Shown: positions 26,449 through 34,871 of the stretch, in pieces
Layout of the letters: each line of letters starts with the position of its first letter
How positions within the stretch are numbered: position 1 is the first letter of the stretch
Assembly: GCA_039029275.1 (NCBI GenBank)
Contig: JBCCGL010000005.1
Coordinates: 124,001 to 188,000, forward strand
Origin: JBCCGL01 sp039029275
GTDB taxonomy: Bacteria; Pseudomonadota; Gammaproteobacteria; JBCCGL01
DNA: 64,000 nt
Direction of reading: 5' to 3'
The notes under the pieces: generated by a model
Database searches by the model: none
Told to the model about the DNA's origin: nothing
Seen by the model: the letters and a program-made list of their open reading frames with translations, nothing else
Translations under genes and position numbers: made by a program

Positions 26449-27546
26449 GTGAGTGACGATTTAAAACAATACCTCATTGGCAAAGTCGAAGATGTTTTTA
26501 AAGGCCTTATTCTCGTCGCGTGGTACGCGACGCTTCTGTTTTCCGTTTCGATTGCGTACGAGAACCACGCTTCGACGACAATCGCTTCAGTCTATAAATC
26601 GGTGTTTGGTGATCTAAACGAAGAAGACAAGTTCTACTACGAACCGGAACCCCATTACGACGAAAACTTCGTCTCAGAAGGTGACGATCTCGCGGATGGC
26701 AGCGTCGCCGCCGAATCCGAATTGACGGAAGCCGCAGAGGATGACTTCGGGGAAGCGTACGACGATGATGAATACTACATCGAGTACGGGACCCGATCCC
26801 CGTTGGAATTTTTGTACACCGACTACGACGGTCAGGTGCCGTGGCGCACCATGTTAGTCATGGTCAGCAGCCTGTTGCCGGACTGGTCCGACCTTGGCGG
26901 GCACTCTGACAGCCGCCTGACAGATCAAGAATATGACCGACTGGACACTTTGTTAATTCTGCTCGACGCGCATTTGTTTTCTCTGGTCGAAAGTACCGAC
27001 GTGGATATATCCAAGGTAACGATATCGACCAAAATCCTGCCGCTCGAGTTCACACCCGAAAGTGGCCACCGCACCATCGAGCTGCCGCTTTCCGTGCAAA
27101 GTTGGATCAAACTTGAACGCGGCCGCGCCAGCGGTATCGAGGCCAAGCGCCGACTGGCGGATACGTTCCTGATACTCATCATTCTTGGTGCGTTTGGCAG
27201 CCTGATTTTTCTTACCAACGACTACATCACCAATACAAACAATAATCGCACAAATATTGCGTCATATTTTTTTCGTCCGGTTTTTGGTATGGGACTGGCG
27301 ATGGCCATGTTCGTTGTCGACGTCGTCGCACACGCTGCCCTCTCGAACAGCGGCATTGAGCAGATTCGCAACGAGACGATGTACCTGCTTGGGCTATCTT
27401 CAGGGCTGATTGCCGAGAAGGCCTATCAGGTTCTGCGCGACCGGGCAACGAAAGGGCTGGAAGGTGATAAACCCAAAGAAGCTACTGTGGAGAATCCGGA
27501 AAACGGCGAATACTCGGAAAATCCGGACGACCAGCCGCGACAATAG
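26449..27546 (+). CDS. Membrane protein with acidic loop, function unknown
   Basis: This predicted 365-residue protein was not recognised. I placed the start at the GTG at 26449 because GGAGA lies six bases before; an ATG at 26398 extends it by 17 residues. There is one membrane segment near the N-terminus (LILVAWYATLLFSVSIAY), an Asp/Glu/Tyr-rich loop of about 90 residues, a soluble middle domain, then two more membrane segments (TFLILIILGAFGSLIFL and FGMGLAMAMFVVDVVAHAAL) and a charged tail. The acidic loop would face the periplasm if the first segment is in-out. It follows the lone receiver gene divergently. Confidence 0.65.
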   Translation: MSDDLKQYLIGKVEDVFKGLILVAWYATLLFSVSIAYENHASTTIASVYKSVFGDLNEEDKFYYEPEPHYDENFVSEGDDLADGSVAAESELTEAAEDDFGEAYDDDEYYIEYGTRSPLEFLYTDYDGQVPWRTMLVMVSSLLPDWSDLGGHSDSRLTDQEYDRLDTLLILLDAHLFSLVESTDVDISKVTISTKILPLEFTPESGHRTIELPLSVQSWIKLERGRASGIEAKRRLADTFLILIILGAFGSLIFLTNDYITNTNNNRTNIASYFFRPVFGMGLAMAMFVVDVVAHAALSNSGIEQIRNETMYLLGLSSGLIAEKAYQVLRDRATKGLEGDKPKEATVENPENGEYSENPDDQPRQ

Positions 27547-27605
27547 CCGCTGACGAGAATATAAAACTGTCGTCCCCGAATTAAACCGATTGTAAGACCA
27601 ATAAC

Positions 27606-28772
27606 ATGATTGATGTAAACCGCGTTCGCAGCGAAACCCGTGGCTGCGAGAATGTCATCCATTTCAACAATGCCGGCGCCTCGTTAATGCCCGACGTAGT
27701 CTACGACGCACTTATTGAGCATCTCGATCTGGAGCGTAATATAGGCGGCTACGAGGCCAAGACCGCTGCAATTGAAAAGTACGAGCACTTTTATGATGCA
27801 ACCGCGTCGATGCTTAACTGCAATCGCAGCGAGGTGGCGTTTATCGAAAACGCAACGCGCGCGTGGGACATGGCCTTCCACTCTATCGCGTTTAAAACAG
27901 GCGATAAAATTCTTACCGCGCGTTCGGAATACGTGAGCAACTACCTCGGCTTTTTGCGCGCACGCGAGCAATTCGGTGTCGAGATTTGCCCGGTACCCGA
28001 CGACGAGCACGGTCAGCTCGATGTTAACGCGCTCGAGGATATGCTTGATGACAGCGTCAAGCTAATTGCTGTTACGCACATTCCCACGCAAGGCGGCCTG
28101 GTGAATCCGGCACATGAAATCGGGCAGATCGCTCGCAGGCGCGGGGTGTTGTTTTTACTCGACGCGTGCCAGTCCGCCGGTCAAATGCCGCTAGATGTCG
28201 AAGCCATTGGTTGCGATATGCTCTCTGGCACCGGCCGGAAATTTTTGCGTGGTCCGCGAGGCACCGGATTCCTGTACGTTCGTGAAAGCGCGCTCGACAG
28301 ACTTACCCCGCCTTTTATCGATTTGCATGCCGCTCGCTGGATCGACCGTGACAATTACGAACTGGTACCGGATGCCAAACGTTTTGAAAACTGGGAACGC
28401 TTCTTCGCTGGGCAAATTGCGCTGGGCACTGCAGTTGACTACGCAATGGAAATTGGACTTGAAAACATCTGGAACCGCGTCGAAATGCTGGGCGCAATCC
28501 TGCGCGAAAAACTTGAAAGTATCGACGGTGTTCGCTGCTGTGATTTAGGAAAAGTTCGTTGCGGTATCGTGACTTTTTTAAAAAATGGCGAATCACCCGA
28601 CGCGATTGCCAACCGGGTCGGCAAGGCCGGTATCAATATCAACGTATCAGACGCGGGCAGCGCGCGCATTGATATGGGCGAGAGGAATATCGCAGAGATG
28701 AATCGTTCCTCGGTGCATTATTACAACACCGAAGATGAAATCGATCGTTTTGTCGACGTACTTCAGAATTGA
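27606..28772 (+). CDS. Class-V aminotransferase-fold PLP enzyme (EgtE/NifS-like)
   Basis: This is a PLP protein of 388 residues in the cysteine-desulfurase/isopenicillin-epimerase branch of the class-V family. FNNAGASLMP begins the protein; LLDACQSAGQMPLD carries the Asp, and the PLP lysine is in GTGRKFLRGPRGTG (around residue 212). The RGPRGTGFLYV block resembles hercynylcysteine sulfoxide lyase-type (EgtE) and related proteins, but no other ergothioneine gene is near. An ATG start at 27606. It sits 59 bases after the unknown membrane protein on the same strand, possibly co-transcribed. Confidence 0.82.
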   Translation: MIDVNRVRSETRGCENVIHFNNAGASLMPDVVYDALIEHLDLERNIGGYEAKTAAIEKYEHFYDATASMLNCNRSEVAFIENATRAWDMAFHSIAFKTGDKILTARSEYVSNYLGFLRAREQFGVEICPVPDDEHGQLDVNALEDMLDDSVKLIAVTHIPTQGGLVNPAHEIGQIARRRGVLFLLDACQSAGQMPLDVEAIGCDMLSGTGRKFLRGPRGTGFLYVRESALDRLTPPFIDLHAARWIDRDNYELVPDAKRFENWERFFAGQIALGTAVDYAMEIGLENIWNRVEMLGAILREKLESIDGVRCCDLGKVRCGIVTFLKNGESPDAIANRVGKAGININVSDAGSARIDMGERNIAEMNRSSVHYYNTEDEIDRFVDVLQN

Positions 28773-28837
28773 CCACAAACGGCGCACCCAGAAAGTGCGT
28801 CGCGTGTTTGAACCGTTTATCGATCACACATCCAGAA

Positions 28838-29431
28838 TCAAGTGAAAACCGGCGCTAACCCAAGGCCCCACGCGAGCACCGACACGACGATTAGTCCAAC
28901 CCACATCACTAAACCAATCGTTAGGATTGCACTGGCGAATACAAATCCCTGCTCACTCGTTATGCCCATTACAATCGGCACACCTGTGTAAAGTAGATAA
29001 ACCGAGTATCCGATCGCTAAAAGACCAACGAGCATCAAAAGCCAAAGTGTTGGATAGAACGCGACAAAGCCGACCAAAAACAGCGGCGTCGCGCTGTAAA
29101 CTGCAAGCGCCAACGATTGTCGCCTACTCGGTTGACTGTCATATGTTTGCGCCATCCACTGAATTGTGTGACCCAGAATCAAGATCACGGCAATTTGTGC
29201 AAAATAGGACGACACAAAAATATTCAGGGCACTATCTGCAGTCAGGAACCGTGTGGGCCCATCCCCGATACTCCATCCGATCTTGACCGTCGCAAAATAT
29301 CCCATTACCGCTGGAATCGCCGCCAATATAATTACGTGCGCGATCGCGTAGCTGCTGGCACTACTATTCTCTCGAATAGTGACCCAGGTAATTCCGGGTT
29401 TGAACATTATTCCGAACAAGTTCGATATCAC
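28838..29431 (-). CDS. Yip1-family membrane protein
   Basis: This is a polytopic membrane protein of 197 residues with five hydrophobic segments, fitting the Yip1 domain family (bacterial YohC-like). Segments begin IAHVIILAAIPAVMGYFA and YFAQIAVILILGHTI. The open frame extends to 29530, but I prefer the GTG at 29431: GGAGG lies eight bases upstream and the product begins VISNLFGIMFKPG, where the family starts. The function of bacterial Yip1 proteins is not known. Confidence 0.8.
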   Translation of the reverse strand: MISNLFGIMFKPGITWVTIRENSSASSYAIAHVIILAAIPAVMGYFATVKIGWSIGDGPTRFLTADSALNIFVSSYFAQIAVILILGHTIQWMAQTYDSQPSRRQSLALAVYSATPLFLVGFVAFYPTLWLLMLVGLLAIGYSVYLLYTGVPIVMGITSEQGFVFASAILTIGLVMWVGLIVVSVLAWGLGLAPVFT

Positions 29432-29675
29432 GATAATGACCTCCAGCCTCGATATTTTTTCTGCGGTTTCCGCGTATGGATTGCAAAAATAGCACCGCAA
29501 TCCAGAGGTTTCTTGATCTGGGTCAATCAAAGCGATCTAAGTTGCCGATTCCTCTGCAACAGCAGAAATTTGTGGATGTGGCGAGACGTGTCGCCGATGT
29601 CATTCCTGAGCGGGGAAGTTGAATCTCAACGTAACTTTCGTCGCACGCAAACTTCAGACATGTACGACGCGATCG

Positions 29676-30629
29676 TTATTTCCTTTTTTGCGAAAGGTAC
29701 TGCTCGCGCCAGGCGGTCAGAACACCGCCCATTGCAATCAACACCATTCCCAGCAATGCCTGACCCTGCGGCCACTGATCGAACAAAACCTTGCTCCATA
29801 CCGCGATGAAAACGAGATAAATAAAATCGAGTGGTGCAAGCAAACTGGCGTCAGCCGTCATATAGGCTCGGGTTAAACAAATGTTGCCGGTTAGGTTCAT
29901 CACAGATGCGAGAAACGCGAATCCGACAACCAGAAGACTAAGTTCTGGCCAGCCAATGGCCACAAACGGCATCGAGAGCTGCGCCTCAACAGAAAGAGGA
30001 TAAAGCGACAATATCGACGCACCAAGGATTCCACACACCAAAAACATCAACCCAACAACAAACGCCAATGCCAACGGACTTTCTCCGCGACACCCTTTGC
30101 GCAACGTAAGAACGTTGCACGCGAAAAAAAATCCGGCGAGGGTCGGCAAAATTTGCACACTGGAGAAACCGTCTTCCCAGGGTGCGATTACAATCGCCGC
30201 TCCCGTTGCACCAAGTGCAACCGCGCTGATTCGCCATATGCCAACTTTTTCTCCCAACAAAGGGATAGCCAGTAAGGTGACAAAAAGAGGATACGTATAC
30301 AGTCCGGCCGCCATCTGTGAGAGCGATAAAAATGGCGCGCCGGAGAAAAAGAAAAACATGCAAACCGTGAGGAAAAATGAACGCAAAACGACAGCGCGCC
30401 ACTTTATCGGCTTGAGTAAAAAGAAGCTCCCGCTCAACCCCGCGAGGAGAATAGCAAAACAAATGTTCCCTATTGAACGCAGTGTTTGAAATTGCCAGAA
30501 CGATGTCTCAGCAGACATGAGCTTGACCAGCGAGTCCTGAAAGGCCAGTACAAATACACCGAGCATTAGCAGGCCAATCGCCATGACGGGGCGATCTTCG
30601 CCGGTATGGTGAAACACGCTAAAACGCAT
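29676..30629 (-). CDS. EamA-domain DMT-family transporter
   Basis: This 317-residue inner-membrane protein has about ten membrane segments and two EamA repeats (LAFQDSLVKLMS, LSLSQMAAGLYTYPLFV, LLAPLDFIYLVFIAVWSKVLF). It is the fourth such gene in this window. The ATG at 30629 lies just past the stop of the GMC oxidoreductase gene on the same strand (stop at 30635), so the two are probably co-transcribed. That would make its cargo a substrate or product of the GMC enzyme, but this is inference. Confidence 0.87.
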   Translation of the reverse strand: MRFSVFHHTGEDRPVMAIGLLMLGVFVLAFQDSLVKLMSAETSFWQFQTLRSIGNICFAILLAGLSGSFFLLKPIKWRAVVLRSFFLTVCMFFFFSGAPFLSLSQMAAGLYTYPLFVTLLAIPLLGEKVGIWRISAVALGATGAAIVIAPWEDGFSSVQILPTLAGFFFACNVLTLRKGCRGESPLALAFVVGLMFLVCGILGASILSLYPLSVEAQLSMPFVAIGWPELSLLVVGFAFLASVMNLTGNICLTRAYMTADASLLAPLDFIYLVFIAVWSKVLFDQWPQGQALLGMVLIAMGGVLTAWREQYLSQKRK

Positions 30630-30634
30630 CTGAA

Positions 30635-32263
30635 TCAATCCAGCGATGCTGCAGGAAGGGGGCTTCTGCCAAGAATCATATCCGCGCCTTTCTCCGCAAT
30701 CATCAGTGTTGCTGCATTGGTATTTCCGGATGTCATTGTTGGCATAATCGACGCATCAACCACGCGCAAATTTTCGATACCGTGGACGCGTAACTGCGAA
30801 TCAACTACCGAATCCGTTTCACTTTTTGGTCCCATTCGACAACTACCCATCGGGTGATATGTGGTTCCGCATGTCTGCTTGATGTAATCGAGCCACTCGT
30901 CGTCAGTTTCTACCTGATCGCCGGGATTGTCCTCGTAATCGAAGAATTGAGCGAACGGGTTCGTGCGAAGAAGTTTTCGCGCCAGTCGACACGCCGCCAG
31001 CAAAATTTTACGGTCATACTCATCGTCAAGATAGTTTGGCTGTATCAGTGGAGCGTCATGGATACTGCGTGATGCGATACGCACATAGCCTTTACTGCGC
31101 GGCACGTGTTGCCACGGCGCGCACGTCACGCCGGGGTATTTGTTGAGTTGCATGTCGCGGCTGGCGTCGTAGCTCGCAGGACCAAACGAAATCTGGATAT
31201 CGTTGTCAGCAAGTGATGGATCAGATCTGGTTGAGATGTAAACCATCGACGGCTGCATCGACAACAACCCTTTTCGCGTCAGCAAGTAGTAGGCGATTTC
31301 TCCGAGTAGCGACAAGCCGCGCGACCTTTCATTTAACGAGCGTACATTTTTTACTCGCGCGCTAACAGGTGAATAACAATGATCGCGCAGATTTTCTCCG
31401 ACCCCAGGTAAATCGTGAACAACCGAGATCCCGAATTGATTTAAAAAGTGTGCGGACCCGATTCCAGATAACTGCAATAACTGGGGTGAATTAAAAACGC
31501 CGCCACACAGAATAACTTCACGACGGGCGTTAATCGAAAACCTTTCTCGGTCTTTTAAATAAGAAACACCCGTCGCTTTACGATCTCGAAAGTCAATCGT
31601 TTCAACGAGTGCATTTGTCTCGACACGTAAGTTCTTGCGTCGCATCGCGGGCCGCAGAAACGCCTTGGCGGGGCTGGCCCGGACACCTCGGCAAATACTC
31701 CGCTGGGCGTAAGCGACACCATTTTGATCCTGGCCGTTGTAGTCTGAATTATTGTGAATGCCCAAAGCGTTTGCCGACTTGATAAACGCACTCAGTAAAG
31801 GATGACGCCATTCCGGATTAGTGACATCAAACTCGCCGTGTTGACCCCGAAAATCTGGATCACAAGCACCGTGAAAATTCTCAAAGCGCTTGAAATACGG
31901 AAGTACATCTGCATAGCCCCACCCGTTATTTCCTCGGCGCGCCCACTCATCGAAATCACTCCGTTGCCCACGATTAAAAATGTGTCCGTTTATGGATCCC
32001 GACCCTCCCAGCACTTTGCCTCGGGGCTGAGAAACCCTGCGACCGCTTGTCCACGCGCCCGGTTCGCAGGTGTATAGCCAATTGATTTTTTGATCACGAA
32101 TAGTTTTTACAAAACCCGCTGGTATATGGATGAACGGGTTATTGTCTTTCGGGCCAGCTTCCAGAACGCACACGGTGTTGTCCGACTGCATCGCGATTCG
32201 ATTGGCGAGCAAGCAGCCAGCGCTGCCCGCACCAATAATGATGTAATCGAACGATTCAGACAT
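30635..32263 (-). CDS. GMC-family FAD-dependent oxidoreductase
   Basis: This is a 542-residue flavoenzyme of the glucose-methanol-choline family, resembling choline and alcohol dehydrogenases. The FAD-binding site is IIIGAGSAGCLLANRI at the N-terminus, and GGSGSINGHIFNRG is the first GMC signature. The catalytic region TYHPMGSCRMG (His) and SGNTNAATLMIAEKGAD (Asn) is intact. It oxidises an alcohol to an aldehyde. Aldehyde dehydrogenase lies 47 bases upstream on the same strand, so the pair may carry an alcohol to the acid, as BetA and BetB do for choline; no betaine gene supports that substrate here. Confidence 0.92.
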   Translation of the reverse strand: MSESFDYIIIGAGSAGCLLANRIAMQSDNTVCVLEAGPKDNNPFIHIPAGFVKTIRDQKINWLYTCEPGAWTSGRRVSQPRGKVLGGSGSINGHIFNRGQRSDFDEWARRGNNGWGYADVLPYFKRFENFHGACDPDFRGQHGEFDVTNPEWRHPLLSAFIKSANALGIHNNSDYNGQDQNGVAYAQRSICRGVRASPAKAFLRPAMRRKNLRVETNALVETIDFRDRKATGVSYLKDRERFSINARREVILCGGVFNSPQLLQLSGIGSAHFLNQFGISVVHDLPGVGENLRDHCYSPVSARVKNVRSLNERSRGLSLLGEIAYYLLTRKGLLSMQPSMVYISTRSDPSLADNDIQISFGPASYDASRDMQLNKYPGVTCAPWQHVPRSKGYVRIASRSIHDAPLIQPNYLDDEYDRKILLAACRLARKLLRTNPFAQFFDYEDNPGDQVETDDEWLDYIKQTCGTTYHPMGSCRMGPKSETDSVVDSQLRVHGIENLRVVDASIMPTMTSGNTNAATLMIAEKGADMILGRSPLPAASLD

Positions 32264-32277
32264 TTATTTATTTTGAT

Positions 32278-32303
32278 GAGTTTCACTCGCACGAGCGAAA
32301 CTC
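32278..32303 (-). repeat. Inverted repeat between aldehyde dehydrogenase and GMC genes
   Basis: GAGTTTC-A-CTCG-CA-CGAG-C-GAAACTC is an imperfect palindrome with arms of seven and four bases and a single mismatch. In mRNA it would form a firm hairpin about 15 bases before the GMC start codon. It has no T-run, so it is not an ordinary terminator. It might set relative expression, protect an mRNA end, or be an operator. Confidence 0.6.
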
Positions 32304-32310
32304 GAAGGGT

Positions 32311-33744
32311 TCAAATCTTGATCCCAATATTCTTTGTCTGCACGTAATTCAGCAACGCATCGCGTCCCTTCTCGCGACCATAGCCTGATTTTTTATATCC
32401 GCCGAACGGTACTTGCGCCCCGCCTATAAACCATTCGTTAACAAAGATCTGTCCCGCTTGAATCGACTGCGCGGTTCGCATCGCACGTGAAAGATCCTTG
32501 GTAAAAACGCCGCCAACCAATCCATACTGGCTGTCGTTGGCAATCGCTAGAGCTTCTGCGTCGGTCTTGAACGGAATCGCTGCCAACACCGGACCAAAGA
32601 CTTCGGTGTGCGCGATGTCCATTTCCGGGGTCACGTTTGCGAATAAGGTTGGTTTGTAAAACGCACCGCTGTTGTCAGGGGCGCTACCTCCAGTCACCAA
32701 TTGAGCTCCCTCCGCGACGGCTTTTTCGACTATGCTGGCAGCACGATCACGCTGACCGAGTGATGTCATCGCACCCATATCGGCGTCTTCAATACCAGGC
32801 GCTATTTTCATTTGCTCCGCCTTGGCGCGTACCGCGTCGATCACATCATCATAAATTTTTTCGTGAACCAAAACCCGCGACATCGCCGAGCAGATTTGTC
32901 CGGCATGAAAAAACAATGCCCAGCGCACATTCTCAATCAGGTTTTCGATGTCTGCATCGTCATAAACAACGGCTGCCGATTTCCCACCCAACTCAAGAAC
33001 ACACGGCACAACGTTTTTCGCAGCCGCAGTTGCGACACTAATGCCGGTAGCGACAGAGCCGGTAAACACTTGCAGATTAGCGTCGGGATGAGCCGCGAGA
33101 GCCGCACCGGCCTCATGTCCGTACCCGCACATTAGATTCACAGCACCTGGTGGAAATCCGGCGGCTTCGGCGGCACGTGCAATGTAGATTATTGTCAGTG
33201 GCGTCAACTCGGGTGTTTTGATCACATTGGCATTGCCAGCAACCAGGGCCGGCGCCAAACCGCGCGCGAGTGTATCAATGGGGAAGTTCCACGGAATAAT
33301 ATGGACCACCGTACCCATTGGCTCGTAGGTGGTGAAGTCGTAGTAGTCGTCACCTAACGGAATTGATTTGCCTTCGAGCGTGTCTGCCTGATTGCCAAAG
33401 TATTCCAGGAAGCGTGCAGCACCATCGACTTCGATTTTCGATTCAAACAACGGTTTGCCGGATTCGAGTGTCAAGACCTCGGCAATTTCATCCTTACGCG
33501 CAAGGATCCAGTCACCCATCGCGCGCACCATACGACCGCGCTCAACCGGTGTGATCGCAGTGAGCGCTCGACTTTCAACACACGCTCGCGCCGCACGCAT
33601 CGCCTTCTCGACGTCAGCGGCATCGGCCAACGCGACATCGGCCAGATGTTCTCCGGTTGACGGGTTATCAACTGCAAGCCGACCACCCGCGCCATCGACC
33701 CATTCGCCGTTGATATAACTTTGCCAGTAGCCTTGAATTGCCAT
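32311..33744 (-). CDS. NAD(P)-dependent aldehyde dehydrogenase
   Basis: This is an aldehyde dehydrogenase of 477 residues. The N-terminus NGEWVDG is standard; the catalytic Glu is in LELGGKSA and the catalytic Cys in HAGQICSAMSR. NFPIDT holds the Asn of the active site. The C-terminal GGYKKSGYGREKG is conserved. It resembles betaine-, succinate-semialdehyde- and gamma-aminobutyraldehyde-type enzymes. The start at 33744 is chosen because GAGA precedes it and the sequence fits the family; the frame is open to 33804. It probably works with the GMC oxidoreductase downstream. Confidence 0.93.
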   Translation of the reverse strand: MAIQGYWQSYINGEWVDGAGGRLAVDNPSTGEHLADVALADAADVEKAMRAARACVESRALTAITPVERGRMVRAMGDWILARKDEIAEVLTLESGKPLFESKIEVDGAARFLEYFGNQADTLEGKSIPLGDDYYDFTTYEPMGTVVHIIPWNFPIDTLARGLAPALVAGNANVIKTPELTPLTIIYIARAAEAAGFPPGAVNLMCGYGHEAGAALAAHPDANLQVFTGSVATGISVATAAAKNVVPCVLELGGKSAAVVYDDADIENLIENVRWALFFHAGQICSAMSRVLVHEKIYDDVIDAVRAKAEQMKIAPGIEDADMGAMTSLGQRDRAASIVEKAVAEGAQLVTGGSAPDNSGAFYKPTLFANVTPEMDIAHTEVFGPVLAAIPFKTDAEALAIANDSQYGLVGGVFTKDLSRAMRTAQSIQAGQIFVNEWFIGGAQVPFGGYKKSGYGREKGRDALLNYVQTKNIGIKI

Positions 33745-33842
33745 TTTCTGTCTCTCGTTTATGAAATGTAAAAAAGCCTGCCGATTGTGGATGTGCACGC
33801 GCAAATTGCAATAGGAAGCGATGAGTTTTTATACTACTTGTT

Positions 33843-34868
33843 ATGACGATCAAAATGACACTCGACCAGGCGCACGATCTGGCTGTCCGGGCACTGCAAA
33901 GTTGCAGCTGCGATGAAGAAAATGCACACGCAGTGGCGGACACCATGATTGCGGCCGAACGCGATATCTGTAAATCGCACGGTTTGTTCAGGCTGCCCGG
34001 CTACCTCGCTTCACTTAAAAGCGGCAAGGTCAATGGTAGCGCTCGACCAACAATAGAGCGAATCGCACCTGCTGTAGTGCGTGCCGATGGGCACAACGGC
34101 TTTGCGCCCTTGACACTGGAACAGGCTCGCGGCCCGTTGACCGAATGCGCGCGCGACAACGGCATCGCCGCACTATCGATCGTGCGTTCGCATCATTTTG
34201 CTGCTTTATGGATTGAAGTCTGCGCGCTGGCTGAAATGGGTTTATGCGCATTTGCCTTCACCGCGTACAAACCGTCGATGGCACCCGCTGGCGGCAACAA
34301 GCCATTTTTTGGCACCAACCCGATGGCGTTCGCGTGGCCGCGAAAAGATAAACCGCCGATGGCATTTGATCAGGCGGCGTCGGCGACCGCGCGCGGCGAT
34401 ATTATGATTGCCGCCCGCGAAGGGCGCGAGGTGGAGCCGGGATTTGGGATTGACGCAGACGGCAATCCGACTACCGATCCCAACGAAATTCTCAAGGGTG
34501 CACAACTACCGTTCGGCGGTTACAAAGGCTCGGCGATTGCATTAATGATTGAGCTGCTGATCGGCCCGTTGATAGGTGAACGAACCAGCCCTGAATCTGG
34601 CAGGCTCGACGTTGAAGACGGCGGACCACCACAAGGCGGCGAACTGATGCTCGCAATTGACCCAACGCGATTTGGTAACGCCGATGGGTGGGAAGCACAA
34701 ACCGAAGCCTTGTTCGGCGAGTTATTGGAACAGGAGGGCGTGCGCTTGCCCGCCGACCGACGCTATCAAAACCGCGAAATTACCGCGCGCGACGGAATCG
34801 AAATCGTCGATTCGCTGTACGAAAAGATCCTTAAAGACACAGGGTTGCCTCGCGAGTTTGGAAATTAG
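33843..34868 (+). CDS. Ldh/malate-dehydrogenase-2 family NAD(P)H oxidoreductase
   Basis: This 341-residue protein belongs to the Ldh2 family, which includes malate/lactate dehydrogenases, ureidoglycolate dehydrogenase and cyclic-imine (delta1-piperideine-2-carboxylate) reductases. The active-site His-containing block VRSHHFAALW, the ATARGDIMIAAREGR block, and GGYKGSAIALMIELL near 220-235 are family features. It diverges from aldehyde dehydrogenase with 98 bases between and converges on the molybdoenzyme gene. In amine or proline-type catabolism, imine reduction would be a plausible role, but this is inference. Confidence 0.87.
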   Translation: MTIKMTLDQAHDLAVRALQSCSCDEENAHAVADTMIAAERDICKSHGLFRLPGYLASLKSGKVNGSARPTIERIAPAVVRADGHNGFAPLTLEQARGPLTECARDNGIAALSIVRSHHFAALWIEVCALAEMGLCAFAFTAYKPSMAPAGGNKPFFGTNPMAFAWPRKDKPPMAFDQAASATARGDIMIAAREGREVEPGFGIDADGNPTTDPNEILKGAQLPFGGYKGSAIALMIELLIGPLIGERTSPESGRLDVEDGGPPQGGELMLAIDPTRFGNADGWEAQTEALFGELLEQEGVRLPADRRYQNREITARDGIEIVDSLYEKILKDTGLPREFGN

Positions 34869-34871
34869 CGT

